This document shows positions 11,930 through 23,023 of a stretch of 64,000 nt of DNA, one piece after another (within the stretch, counting starts at the first letter, position 1; the number at the start of each line of letters is the position of its first letter). The notes beneath the pieces were generated by a model, which was not told the DNA's origin, did not search any database, and saw nothing but the letters and a program-made list of their open reading frames with translations. The DNA lies in contig FMBT01000310.1 of NCBI GenBank assembly GCA_900095095.1, positions 1 to 64,000 on the forward strand, read 5' to 3'. Source of the stretch: Fragilariopsis cylindrus CCMP1102 (Eukaryota > Bacillariophyta > Bacillariophyceae > Bacillariales > Bacillariaceae). The position numbers were made by a program, and so were the translations under genes.

Positions 11930-13624
11930 TGCAGTGCGCACTTATTCACGGGATTAGTTACTAGTGATTCATCGCTAATAAGCAATCAATCGCTAATGGA
12001 ACTGCCTCCATTACGAATGGACGCAGCTCTCTAGAATAGAACTAATGCTTAATGCTTATAATATACATTATCTCACAATAGAAAGCCTCTTCCCTATATA
12101 CTAGTCTAGGGCATGGCATGGTCTTTACAACTGTGGCATTGAGCTATACAAGTCATGTGTGTAGGCAGTTGAATTTGATGTGGCTAAGGAGGGAAAAAGG
12201 AGAAAGTATCTTTTTCCTTTACATTTTGGTTGTCATGATGATATAATAATAATAGTAATAGCAGAAAATTCTAGGAGGGAAGATAATTTATTCTACTACT
12301 TGTTACCATGGTTGAAAGGAAAGGATGTCAATAATAGTGCTGCTGCTGTTGTTGCACCCTGATACTACCCTAAGAATATCTAGATCAAATTTGGTCTACA
12401 GGTAGTTTTCTTTGATTAATTGGTTTTGAACAGGTTTGACGTTTGATTACATCAGTCAAGACCATGCATGTTACAGGTGGAAAAAAATCCTGGCTGTTTT
12501 GTGTTAGTGGCAGGCCTGCTCCTATCTTGTGCACACAACACCAATTTGATGCTAGATAATTGAAGCTTAATTAGATGCACTTTTTGTTAACAAGTGTGAG
12601 GTTCAAAAAAATCACACCTTATATGTGTCATTCAAAGGGTCAAAGATACACGCACAGAGCATTTACACTACACACTAAACCCATCATTAATTAACAATAA
12701 TTTTGTTTGAGCACAGCTTATTAGTTAAATTGACTACACAAGTCCTGTGATGATGTGTTTAAAAATTTGTCTCTCAACAAATTCTATGCACCTCTACACA
12801 GAAAAAAAGAATAGTACTTATATTACATTCATTGTATCACTAGGTCATAACTGTAATGGAGATGATACAGCCAATAAGATGTTTCCATCATGGTCATGGT
12901 CATGGAATTAATTCAATTTTTGTGGAATCAATTTTGTCCAGCACATTTTTTTACAACTACTACTAGTATAGTGTTTAAATTTCCACATCCATCAGGTGGA
13001 ACGGAAAACATACCAAAAGCAATATATGCATAGGACTATATATATATATATATATATATATAAATGCATTATTTCTTAATAGTTTCAATATGCAGCTTAC
13101 AAACAAACAAAACTCGTGGTAGGTTATGCATCCACTCTTTGTCTCTGCCACTCCTCCGCTCCATCATACTACATTTTTTGTAGTAATAGTACATCTGTGA
13201 ATTATATGCATGTCTTTCCATTGGCTGTGTTTTGACCGTTTTGTGTTTTGACAGCTGGAGGGTGAAGAGGCGAACTTGTTCGCGCTATCACATACAGCCA
13301 ATCACATTAAAATCGTACGAATCTTTTCTATCGAAGAAGATAGAAGAAGCACGACAGAGAAAGAAAACGCATCACCATTCATTCAATCCATCATTCTCCA
13401 ATCCATCACAACATGATATCAATCAAGAAAAATAGTATGTTTGAACTCGATTGAGTAAAATGTGTCACTCACTCACTCGCTCATTTTTATTCCATACCCC
13501 TTCTCATACTGTTTCCAGCAAAACTTACTCGCGTCCACACAAACCTACACAGTAAGGATTGGTTGGTCTGATACTCTCGTGCTCATAATAATAAAACACA
13601 CAACATCAAATTCGTAACAGTAAT
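11930..13624. other. Non-coding AT-rich stretch
   Basis: The first part probably contains what remains of the gypsy 3' LTR. The rest has no supported gene. A (TA)n tract lies near 13041-13061. The last 200 bp form the likely promoter of the nucleotide transporter. Confidence 0.5.
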
Positions 13625-15708
13625 ATGAAGAAAATACTGAACATGCCTATCGTTGCCTCGACAATTTCCTGCTTGGTGTTGGTGTGCCTCATTGCCGAAC
13701 CGAGTTTGGGTTTTCAACAACAGAAGCAACCATCGTCCCACGTTTTTGCGGGATCCAAGTCGTCTTCCTCGGCATTCTTACCGTCCGTTCCATTGTCGAC
13801 ACGACGGAACGAAAAGTTGGCTTGGTGGCGTAATGATGAACAAAAACAGTACGGTTCCTTCATGGTCGATTCCTCTGCTGCTTCAGACGAGAAGGGAAAG
13901 GCTGGTCTATTCGACAAGGTACGCAAAAGCAGCTTTAATTACCACTATTATTCTATTTTGTAGTGGGAGGAAAAGAAATATTATTTTCTGTTCTTGTTGG
14001 TTCTATTCGTTTCTCACTCTTCGTTCTATTTCGACCGAATTATTTTACGACCAACTTGTGTTCAAAAACTATCCATAACAAACAAACAGATTAAATCAAT
14101 CGTCCCACCATTGGAAGAACGTAAAAAGTTGATTCCTCTAGCATTAATGTTTTTTGCGATCTTGTTTAATTACACTATCTTGCGAGATACGAAAGATGTC
14201 CTAATGGTCACCGCCCCGAAAAGTGGAGCCGAAGTCATCCCTTTCATCAAGACGTATGTTAACTTGCCCGCCGCAATCGGTTTTACAGCAATTTACTCTA
14301 ACCTATCAGACCGAATGGAACAAAAGGATGTGTTCTACACTTGCGTCTGGCCCTTTTTAGCGTTCTTTTCCATGTTCGCGTTAGTTATTTACCCAAATCG
14401 TACCTTTTTACACCCACACGCGCTTTGTGATGTGTTGGGTGCAGCTTTGCCAGCAGGCTTTGGAGCACCGTTGGCTATTGTCCGTAACTGGTCATTCGCT
14501 GTATTTTACGTTATGGCAGAAATGTGGGGAAGTGTAGTTGCTTCTTTATTGTTTTGGGGATTTGCTAATGAGGTAACAACCGTCGAAGAGGCAAAGAAGT
14601 ATTGTAAGTTTTATTTCTTTCATAGCTCACCTACTTATATATATATATATATATATATATAAATCATTTGATGTTTCGTCTTAATACTCACTGACCAAAC
14701 CTCCTCACATGTTCCATGGTACTATTTATTTGACGTCTAGATCCACTCTTTGGATTATTTGCTAACGTTGCCTTAATATTTTCGGGTCAGTATGTACGAT
14801 GGGTATCGGGCATGCGTGCTTCCTTAGCTCCTGGTGTTGATGCTTGGGCTGTTAGTTTGAGATACCTTATGGGAGCTGTTTTAGCTGGAGGTGGGGTCGT
14901 TTTAGCTACCTTCAACCACATGCAAAAGAACGTTGTCCCTACGCTTGCGAAGAACAAGGTTAAGGCACCGAAAAAGAAAAAGACCAAAATGACCATGAAA
15001 GAATCTGCCAAATTTCTAGTAAGTTCGCCTTACATACGTAACCTCGCAATGCTCGTCATTTCCTATGGAATGTGTATCAACATTGTCGAAGTTAGTTGGA
15101 AAGCCAAATTAAAGCTTGCCTTCCCCAATCCCAATGCGTATTCTGCATTCATGGGTAACTTTTCTTCTGCCACAGGCGTTGTTACGTTGGTCATGATGCT
15201 CCTTGGACGAACAATTTTTGCTAAATTTGGTTGGAGAGTTGCCGCATTGGTTACACCGATCAATTTGGGTATTACCGGACTTGGTTTCTTTGCTCTCAGT
15301 ATCTTTAGCGACTTCTTTGCTCCTATTACTGCTGCATTGGGGACTACGCCTTTGATGATGGCCGTTTTCGTAGGTGCCGCGCAAAACATATTAAGTAAGA
15401 GTGCCAAATATTCCCTCTTTGATCCGTGCAAGGAAATGGCTTATATTCCCCTTGATCAAGACTCAAAGACTAAGGGTAAAGCTGCCATTGATGTCATCGG
15501 TAACCCACTTGGAAAATCAGGTGGTGCATTGATCCAGCAGATTCTCATCTTCGGTGTGGGTAGTCTTGGGGCGGCAACACCATATCTTGCAGTGATTCTT
15601 ACTGCGTTGGTCATTTCGTGGATTAAATCAGCCAACAGTCTTGCTGGACAATTTAATACAGCAATGGAAGTGAACGATGCCGGTCCAGAAGCAACTGCTG
15701 CAGCTTAG
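13625..15708 (+). CDS. NTT: Plastid-type nucleotide transporter (NTT family)
   Basis: There are three exons: 13625-13918, 14090-14603 and 14741-15708. Both introns have GT-AG borders and join in frame, giving 591 residues. Residues 1-30 form a signal peptide ending in SLGFQQ, the Phe-centred site typical of diatom plastid precursors, followed by a Ser-rich transit region. The body matches the ATP/ADP carrier family of plastids and intracellular bacteria: many membrane helices, with RDTKDVLMVTAPKSGAEV near the first helices and LRYLMG and GKSGGALIQQ further on. Such carriers exchange nucleotides across plastid envelopes. Some diatom members import nucleotides or dNTPs, so the substrate cannot be read from sequence alone. 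The second intron carries a (TA)n run at about 14637-14660. No frame breaks are seen. Confidence 0.93.
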
Positions 15709-16362
15709 AATCTATTATTCTGTCAATAACTATTTCGATACATTGTGCCAAATTCAATAGTAACAAAATAGTTGCGAGTCAGAAAAAAGCCTTGTTTAGA
15801 TGTTTCGAATATGTTGGCAATTTTATTTGACAACAATTCGCTATAGCTTGAGAAAACTAAAAGTAGTATTAAAAAGATAATACCACGAGCTATGATAAAT
15901 TCCTTTTCTAGATCTGAAACTCTACGGCATTTGCTTACCTGTGATTGAAAACACATCATATCTAATATCTACTCTTAGGCATGAACCATGTGATGCAGCT
16001 ACTGTACTATCGCATCTTGAGTAGAGTAAATGCTATGAGAGACGATCGATCTTGTCCATGTTGTGCGTATAGTCGAGAGAGGTACAATTTACTGTACGAA
16101 TGAAATGGAATGCGAGTATCATCTGTCTATCTAATATGCTGGAAAGAAGCAGCAGCAATGTGTGAACGCCCAACTTACATCAACAATCACATACTCACAC
16201 ATCTGAAGAATTGAACTTATTGTTACGTCCGTAAATGAAAGGTTTGTGTTGATTTGTATCGCAAAGATCAACACACACACACACATTATAGAAATTAAAT
16301 AGACACACTATTCATACTGGTATTATATAAAATATTATATCCTATTATTTCTTCGTTTTTGA
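15709..16362. other. Convergent intergenic region
   Basis: This lies between the stop of the transporter and the stop of GUN4, so both 3' untranslated regions should be here. It is AT-rich, with a short (CA)n run near 16271-16285. No gene was recognised. Confidence 0.6.
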
Positions 16363-17570
16363 TTATTTCTTTTCTGGTTCCTTCTTCCAGTCATCGTTCT
16401 CAAAAACTGGATGGTCCAAAAGTTTTTTGAGTAGTGATGTCCCCCGAAGAGCACTAGTTAGTGGTAAGTGTCCCTTTGGTGCCTTCTTAACGTTGTAGAT
16501 AAATTCTGAATTACCGAACCAACGCCTTTTGCGTTCAACATCGTCGTCCATAGTCGTCCATCCAATCTTTGTGCAAAATGTTTCAAAGTCTCCTTTGGCG
16601 AGTCTCATTTGTTTCTGTATTGAGGTAAAAGAAATAAAGAACGTGATAGATCATTATTAGTATGATTTCGCAGGTCGTTGTGATGAAAAAGAAGAAGAAT
16701 AGAACCAACGACAGTGATACACAGAAAAGAGTGGTGGTGATGTAGAGTCGTAGTTCATCTGCTACCACTACGCTAGCTTTTTTTCTTTAGCAGAAAATTG
16801 CGGCGCGATTGTACACGATCTCTATTTTCCTGTATTCGACTCGATTCACTCGTTCTTGCTATTCTTTCTTCGTCTTTTGAATGACTTGACTTACCTTTTG
16901 TACGGTATATCCAAATTTACCTTTCGAAAATTTATTCCATAATCGTTCAATGGTAGCGAGATCTGTGTTTGGAATTCTCTTAACATCCGTAAAGTAAACA
17001 AACTCCCGTCCCAAATCTTTGGCACCAGAGATTGTTATCAAAGCATCTCGTGTGAACTGTTTTAAGAAAAAAAAGAATTACCGTAAAAAGTGAAAAACAA
17101 AAAATAAAAACAAGAATGAGAAAGGGACCAGTTTTCAAGAAATAGAAACGGCATCTATAAAACACTCTGCTCGCTAGACTAAATTTGATTTTTTTTTTTT
17201 CAACGTTATATTTGCTGCTGTTGCTATTGTTATAATTCAATATCTTCTCTTCTTTTTCTTCTTTTCATAATCATTTTCTCACCTGATCAGCTTCTTCAAA
17301 TTGTCCAGTTGCCAACATTGTAGCGAGTGGAATATAATCCATACCAACGTCACTAGGAAGATTGGTTGGGATCATTATATCGTCATCTGAGGAATCCTCC
17401 GTAGTAGATTCCGTTTCGGCAGCTTCAGCAGTAGAATACAAACACGACGAAGGGATGGCGGTAGCGACGGTCTTGGTCAACGACGAAAACGATCGTGATG
17501 ACGACGGCGAAGTCGAGAAAGCTGCAACTGAGCCAATCAACGCAACGAAAACTAATGCAGATACTCTCAT
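16363..17570 (-). CDS. GUN4: GUN4-domain protein, plastid-targeted
   Basis: There are three minus-strand exons: 17570-17283, 17056-16895 and 16614-16363, all joined in phase 0, giving 233 residues. The N-terminus is a signal peptide ending SVAAFSTSP (diatom plastid motif), then a Ser/Thr-rich transit part. The mature part is a GUN4 domain: YIPLATMLATGQFEEADQ, then IERLWNKFSKGKFGYTVQK and the C-terminal PKGHLPL segment, with a conserved Trp-rich stretch (RKRRWFGNS). GUN4 binds protoporphyrin IX and Mg-protoporphyrin and stimulates Mg chelatase at plastid membranes. All three splice sites fit consensus (GTGAGA, GTAAGT, TACAG). A SirB-like chelatase lies about 2 kb away on the same strand. Confidence 0.93.
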
Positions 17571-17781
17571 CTTTGTTTCTTAATTTATTATTCTATTGAT
17601 TTTCTATTTGTTCCTTCCCTTTCTTCTCGGATGGTGATGATAGATAATGTTGTTAGTGGGTTTTTTTTTAAAGCTTCAAAATTCACAACGTCGACTTTTT
17701 TTCTCTCACTCAGAATGATAAAGGTTCAACTTGGGTTCAACTTGCGTCCTAGAATGCTTCCACGAGGAATGATTGGAAGAT

Positions 17782-17842
17782 AGTACGGGACTGGATTTGA
17801 TCACGAGTATAAGTCGTGATTGTAAATCCAGTCCCGTAGTAC
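17782..17842. repeat. Inverted repeat (hairpin)
   Basis: The left arm AGTACGGGACTGGATTTG (17782-) and the right arm AAATCCAGTCCCGTAGTACT (to 17842) are nearly perfect complements, continuing through ATCACGA/TCGTGAT towards a 6-base loop. Arms are about 25-30 nt, resembling a small MITE, a precursor-like RNA hairpin, or a terminator for the downstream unit. Confidence 0.85.
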
Positions 17843-18254
17843 TGTACATTTTATCTTTCAATTTGAGGTTTTTTGAGTTTTTGAGTTTTGAGTTGTACTT
17901 TGTATGTGTAACGTTGTCCGTTATTAGGAAAGCACTTTCCTTAAGTCCGTTTCTAAAAGGAATAAAAAGTTTACTGTGGTGTTGGCCGTCTATGGCTAGG
18001 AAAGCTAGCATCGATCGCCAAGAATGTCGCGATTTTTGATGCCCGATGATGCCAATCATAATATTTTTTTCTTTGAGTTCCAAAAGAAAGTTCACCATTA
18101 TATATTTGATAAACTAGTAAGTTTAGTCCCCTGTGTTACTTTTGACTATGGCGACACATTTTATTGTTGTGCGTCTTCTCGTCGATCGGCTTTCTTCGGA
18201 TTATTATTCTAACTCTGGTATCGCACCTCTACAAGTACACATCATCGTCTCACA

Positions 18255-18340
18255 TTCTTCTTGATTCTTCTTGATTCTTCTTGATTCTTCTTGATTCTTC
18301 TTGATTCGATTCGATTTGATTCGATTTGATTCGATTTGAT
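18255..18340. repeat. Minisatellite, TTGATTCTTC then GATTCGATTT units
   Basis: Five copies of the 10-mer TTGATTCTTC are followed by about three copies of a related 10-mer, TTGATTCGAT/TCGATTTGAT. The array ends within 90 bp of the start codon at 18429. A pure GATTT array occurs again in an intron near 41125-41152. Confidence 0.9.
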
Positions 18341-18428
18341 CTGTTCATCCTCTCGTTTGATTTGCTTTGCCAGCATCAATTATTTTTCATTGTCGCTACC
18401 ATTACTATTTGCAATTTTCGGACTAAAC

Positions 18429-19409
18429 ATGGCAAAATCTACTACTAGAATCACGAAGGGGGTCAAGAAGAGTATCACAAAGAAGAAAACCTCAGCAAAG
18501 ACCAAGATCAAGAGCATTAGCAAAGCTCATCCTGTCGATAATTCGACTACCAACAGGCAGTTCAATTTACGATCTCTCTCCATGCTGAACATAGATCCCG
18601 AAGTAGTGAAGAACTTATGGGACGGCTGGAATTTCAGTCATCTTGAGGCAGTTTTAAAAGTACTCAGAACCGATAATCAGGGAAAGGATTTCTTCGTCGT
18701 CGTTGGCCCTGCATATGCTACCCTACTGGCGGGGAAAGTTGTGCATATTCCGTCTATTGTTATCTTGATTGTACCATCTGGCGAAGAACCACCAACATAT
18801 GTCCTGCGTAAGAAGCCAGCAGATAATCAAGATGATGAAGTTATTGACTTTCAGAGTGTTGGATTAGGTTGGAAATCATTCGGTAATCGTATACTTGGCG
18901 AAGGTGTGTTTGCCCTTAAAAATACGAACAACAAGAACACAGATAAAATTGCTACCGCCATACTTTGGACTATTCCCCAAGAGAGTATGAAACGCAAGGA
19001 AAATGGAGACTTGGAGATCGAGATTGCAAATTTTCGTTACGCCGGTGAAAACGAGACAGGTGAAGTAGTCGAAATCGATGAAGCATATTCTAAAGGATTC
19101 AGCACATATTCTGATATCTTGGGCATGCATGATATGGACTACACGACCCACGTTGAGCCATTCAAAGCTGCAGTCGGGAGAGGGTTCAATGCATCTCGTG
19201 ATAAACTGGAAGGTCGTTTGACTATACTTCAGAATCAATTCCCCAATCATCTCGACTATAAAATGGTCAAGATCTTTCCTCAAAATGCATTCGAAACAGT
19301 TCCGACCGAAAACTCCCTTTCCTACTTAAATGAGTTTTACGGCAAAGCAGACAAGACTTATCTAAAAATCGATTCAGATGGTCAATTGATTAAGCTTGGT
19401 GGAAATTGA
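18429..19409 (+). CDS. Hypothetical protein, basic N-terminus
   Basis: A single-exon frame of 326 residues starts at 18429 in the context AAACATGG. The frame is open upstream to 18336, but that extension is Leu/Phe-rich and overlaps the minisatellite. Residues 2-40 are Lys/Ser/Thr-rich, like a nuclear or nucleic-acid-binding tail. The rest is a mixed globular protein with a hydrophobic beta-strand-like core (KDFFVVVGPAYATLLAG, IVILIVPSGEE) and an acidic middle (about 190-230). I do not recognise a family. No signal peptide or membrane helix is expected from the 18429 start. Confidence 0.75.
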   Translation: MAKSTTRITKGVKKSITKKKTSAKTKIKSISKAHPVDNSTTNRQFNLRSLSMLNIDPEVVKNLWDGWNFSHLEAVLKVLRTDNQGKDFFVVVGPAYATLLAGKVVHIPSIVILIVPSGEEPPTYVLRKKPADNQDDEVIDFQSVGLGWKSFGNRILGEGVFALKNTNNKNTDKIATAILWTIPQESMKRKENGDLEIEIANFRYAGENETGEVVEIDEAYSKGFSTYSDILGMHDMDYTTHVEPFKAAVGRGFNASRDKLEGRLTILQNQFPNHLDYKMVKIFPQNAFETVPTENSLSYLNEFYGKADKTYLKIDSDGQLIKLGGN

Positions 19410-19568
19410 TAATGCGACTGATTTTCGTCGTTCTTTACTTATCGTTATCGCAGAATCTAACTAAACTAATGGAAAACATAATACAATACAGCAAATTATT
19501 ATTAAATAGTATGGAAAATCGAAAATTTATATATACATTTATTAAAAATTAGTTCCTTCTGATTAAAA

Positions 19569-20699
19569 TTAGTTAGATGTTGTCTTGAGGTATTGTGAAT
19601 TCTCACGAACTAACGAATGAATAGCTCCTAACATCAATTGTGTGTTGGATCCAACTGGTGCTGTTGTGACGATTGGAATCGGTGCTGAACCGGAATTTTC
19701 CCCCCATAAATCTTCAATCGCTTCCCCAATGATTCTAGGGATATCTTCCTTCACGTGACGTCCATCGGCGCTGAGAAAAAATGGATGGCAGATGATTTCG
19801 TCGACACCCATATATTTCAATGCTGTTAATCCATCGTGGATGGATGGAGTACCAATTTCCATATGAGCTGCTAGAACAATAATAGTTGGTTCTGTTGATT
19901 CACTATCGTCATCATCATCATCATCCACACCATTACTAGTCAGCTGGTACAAGTTTGCCATTGCTTGGAGTCGGGCATTACTTTTTTCCTTCTTAGAACC
20001 GTGATCCATGAGAAGAACACCAATTTTCTTCCTACGATTGTTGCTGTTACTACTACTACTACTATTGCTGCTGGAAGAATCTTCGTTGCCGACAACTTCG
20101 AGGGGAGATGGTGTCGCTGTCGTCGACATAGTACTAGGTTTAACACCATCGGGATAAGCATGAGGACTCATCAACGGATCAAAGTAATCAAACAAGTCAT
20201 CCTTCTGCTCGTCGGCGCTGGTATTTTTTTCACTTGCGCTTGTACTTGTTGTGGTATCGGGAGGGGAAGGCAGTTGAATTCCAAACATTTTTTTCGTCTC
20301 TTGTTGCGTTTGTTCGATGTCCTTTCGAAATTGTTGTTGTTGCTGCATTTGGATTTCGTCGTTGTTTTGAGCTATCGGTTTCTTTTCAGGAGAAACCCCC
20401 TCCGGGTAGGCATGTGGACTTAACAAAGGATCGAAAAATTCGAACAGATCGGGGCCATCTTTTTTCTTTGCGGTATTATTGCTTGTACTATCGTCGTCTG
20501 ACTGCTGGTTTTGAGTGTTAGACAGGGACATAAAAGTTCTCGGTGCCATCGACGACAATAAGTCAGTGGTAGTAGCGGCGTTCTGGATGAAAGCGAAAGC
20601 CATCGTCGTGGTATCAAAATTAGTACCGATTGCGCAAACAACTACGGCAAGCCAAAGAACTAGCGGCATACTCGCATTTTTCCTCCTCGTTATCATCAT
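19569..20699 (-). CDS. sirB: SirB/CbiX-like sirohydrochlorin chelatase, plastid-targeted
   Basis: This is a single exon of 376 residues. Residues 12-40 form a signal segment ending MAFAFIQN, a diatom plastid-type motif. Two copies of an Asp/Pro-rich motif (about 84-102 and 168-186) precede a Ser/Asn linker. The C-terminal CbiX-type domain (about 225-365) has LLMDHGSKKEKSN (metal-binding His-Gly-Ser) and VLAAHMEIGTPSIHDG, followed by ICHPFFLSADGRHVKEDIP, where the second His of the active site lies. The family inserts Fe into sirohydrochlorin to make siroheme for nitrite and sulfite reductases in the plastid. A run of Asp (about residues 262-268) comes from (ATC)n. The chelatase domain is near half of a normal bacterial CbiX/CbiK, as expected for the short SirB form. 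Confidence 0.88.
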   Translation of the reverse strand: MMITRRKNASMPLVLWLAVVVCAIGTNFDTTTMAFAFIQNAATTTDLLSSMAPRTFMSLSNTQNQQSDDDSTSNNTAKKKDGPDLFEFFDPLLSPHAYPEGVSPEKKPIAQNNDEIQMQQQQQFRKDIEQTQQETKKMFGIQLPSPPDTTTSTSASEKNTSADEQKDDLFDYFDPLMSPHAYPDGVKPSTMSTTATPSPLEVVGNEDSSSSNSSSSSNSNNRRKKIGVLLMDHGSKKEKSNARLQAMANLYQLTSNGVDDDDDDDSESTEPTIIVLAAHMEIGTPSIHDGLTALKYMGVDEIICHPFFLSADGRHVKEDIPRIIGEAIEDLWGENSGSAPIPIVTTAPVGSNTQLMLGAIHSLVRENSQYLKTTSN

Positions 20700-21853
20700 C
20701 GTTGCAATGGCGTGCCGTTAAGAGAAAGGAACAATAATAAGGGAGAACAATGTAAAGCTGAAACTGCTTCAGGAAGGGAAAAGTGAAAGGTGAGAGATGA
20801 TAGATGATAGATGAAACAGTTTGGGTAAAATGAATTTATCGTGTGACAGCGCATTATGTGAAGAAGATCGAAAGTGGGTAATATTTGTGGGGTACTGTAC
20901 TTCAGGGGTCAAAAAATTTAATACCCCTGGGGTACTTATCAGCAAAAGGGAATTCATTCAAGCAGACCTGGACTTACTTGTATTGTTCAACCATCCATCA
21001 ATGTATGGATGGATGTTGTCAATTAATTTAACGAACTTTCCATTTATGTTTGTAAAGGTGATATCCAGCACAACTGATATGGAAAGAATATGTTACCTGT
21101 AGTCTTACCTGCAGTTGTATTGGTATTCTTTATAGACAACATCAGATATACAACCCCTTTTCCTCTCTCTCTCTCATTATAATCATGTGTTTCTTGTTGA
21201 TGATGACAGAAGGCAATCTGAGAAAGGTGCAGAATATGATCCTCCAAATGAAAGTCTCTGGCAGCAATATCTTCTAAGCCTGTTCCTTTTACCAAATTTA
21301 AAGAGATTATAAAATCTTGTATATACTAATTATTCAAGATTTTTATCAACTAGATCTGGTACTATTAAATAATATTAGGTTGTTAAGAAAATTATTTAGA
21401 TTAAGGAAAACTTGGATGCACAAAGTTCTTGCGGCCCAAGGAGAACTATCATGATATGTAAGTTTATTGGGGTACCAACTTGGTATAAGCTTAACGGCCT
21501 CTTAAAGCAACTCAAATATATATATATATATATATACAGTATATATACATCTTTTTCTTCTTCAAAAAATGTTTACTCACAATCGACCAAACTACTCATC
21601 TATAGCGCACTCGACACAATGAACACCAAGAATCTTGGCACCAACTTGAAAACAATGGTGACATACATCATATATAATTTAGATAAGATGGACAATAATT
21701 ATAATGTCGAACACAAGTTCTTATCAAAAGTGTATTACCTAGTAATGTGTATATAGATTCCAACCAAGCATTACGTAATGCTGCCTACTCCTGGTGTGCA
21801 TCACCACGGAGAGGGAGAAATTTATGACAATAATAATGGGTGATCCATTATCT
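20700..21853. other. Intergenic region
   Basis: No supported gene. It includes a small inverted repeat near 20889-20935 (AGGGGTC...ATACCCCT within GGGGTAC repeats), a (TC)n run near 21161-21175 and a (TA)n run at 21508-21535. An open frame across 21412-21756 is AT-repeat driven and has no protein-like composition. Confidence 0.55.
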
Positions 21854-23023
21854 CTAAAGGGCTCCGTCATCTCCGTCGTATTCTTCAATGAGCTCATTCA
21901 ATCTTGGTTGGACCTTTTCTCTAGTCTCATCTGCCAACCTATCGATGTAAACTACACCATCTAAATGATCGTACTCATGTTGGAAAATCACAGCTTCCCA
22001 TCCCTTGAATTTTTTCTTTACTTTCTTCCCTCTTGGTGTCATGGCTACAGTTAGATGAAAGATGATGTCGTAATAAAGTATATAACATAGAATATAACGG
22101 ATTAGAGCAAGATTCATTCGATACAAATGGGTAAACAATATAAATGCATTTTTTGTACATCGGATGGGATACATTCCTCTTCCAACACAACAACAACAAA
22201 TGAACTAGCCCTCAGTAAATACAGTTTGACCTCAATAAGGTGGTAACAAATTCGGAAAACTAAGACGGATAACGTGAAACGAAATAGTATATATTCTAAA
22301 AGTGAAACCTCCCGTTCAGATTTCAGCGATGGTATAAAACCATCGATCATTGGACTATATGTTGTTCATGTTGTTGTAGTTGTCGTAGAAAATCAATCAT
22401 CGCATCGTATCATTTTCGTTTCACTTAACGTACCTTCTACCTTAATCCATTTCGATCGATTAACTTCACCATTCATTTGAGGAAAACTAAGACATCCTTC
22501 CATTTCTTCATCTTTTGCTTCACTAAATTCCACAATTTTTGGATTCACAAGGATTTTTTCTTCTAACCATTTTTTAGAATCACCAGTTGGATTATATACC
22601 ATCAGTCGTTTATTAACACCCACTTGTGGTGCAGCTAAACCAACACCTTCCGCTGCGTACATCACCTTCAGCATTTCCTTTCCAAGTTTCGATATATGTT
22701 CTTGTTCGTCTGGAAGTATCACCTCATCGTTTTTAGCACGCAAGCATGGATGGGGATACTTTACAATCCTTAAATCTGTTCCTTCTACAACTCCAGGATC
22801 AATTTCTTCCTTTGACGGAGGAGATGAAAAGAGAGATGTAAAAGTCCCAGTATCATAGTTATTTCGTTGTTGCTCATCATAGTTATTGTTATTGTTATGT
22901 TAGTGTTGCTGCTGCTGCTTGGTATAGAGTCTTCTGAATCGTTGTAGTAATTGAGCGTGTGGTATGCCTACGTTGATGGGGATTATTTACAAATAATGCG
23001 AAAGCAGTAGAAATCACGGACAT
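21854..23023 (-). CDS. def: Peptide deformylase, probably plastid
   Basis: Firm exons are 22872-22434 and 22044-21854. They split a Val-Glu-Ala segment with GT-AG borders. All three metal-enzyme motifs are present: GVGLAAPQV (motif 1), EGCLSFP (motif 2, Cys ligand) and QHEYDHLDG (motif 3, two His ligands and catalytic Glu). The N-terminal LRIVKYPHPCLR is typical. The enzyme removes the formyl group from organelle-made proteins. The 5' end is inferred: exon 23023-22991 (MSVISTAFALF, plastid-like) joined across a 118-bp intron (GTAAAT to GATGAG) keeps frame. The short signal is unusual, so an alternative first exon is possible. Confidence 0.88.

Larger units (their letters stand above)
5952..11930 (+). 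mobile_element. Ty3/gypsy LTR retrotransposon, disrupted copy
   Basis: The plus-strand order is Gag with zinc knuckle, aspartic protease, reverse transcriptase, RNase H, integrase. Integrase last is diagnostic for the gypsy (Metaviridae) order. The copy is disrupted by two in-frame TGA codons (6899, 7436), a one-base frame break inside the RT N-terminus (about 8352) and a 992-bp insert (8985-9976) between RT and RNase H. A purine tract at 11921-11929 would prime the plus strand, but the sequences after it do not visibly match those before 5951. An intact LTR pair is therefore not demonstrated. Confidence 0.9.
17571..18428. other. Divergent promoter region with repeats
   Basis: This lies between the GUN4 start (minus) and the orphan gene start (plus). 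It contains a hairpin at 17782-17842 and a two-part minisatellite at 18255-18340, annotated separately. No other gene is supported. Open frames on both strands here arise from the hairpin symmetry. Confidence 0.6.

Noticed and set aside
5641-12200. Matching LTR pair for the gypsy element
   Set aside because: By eye, the stretch ending at 5951 and the stretch beginning at 11930 share no convincing direct repeat; one LTR may be lost or diverged.
12180-12362. A 60-codon plus-strand frame
   Set aside because: Low-complexity Ile/Ala end, no homologous features, lies in gene-free DNA next to the gypsy 3' region.
21412-21756. A 114-codon plus-strand frame
   Set aside because: Driven by a (TA)n run and AT-rich codons; no start context, domain or neighbours support it.
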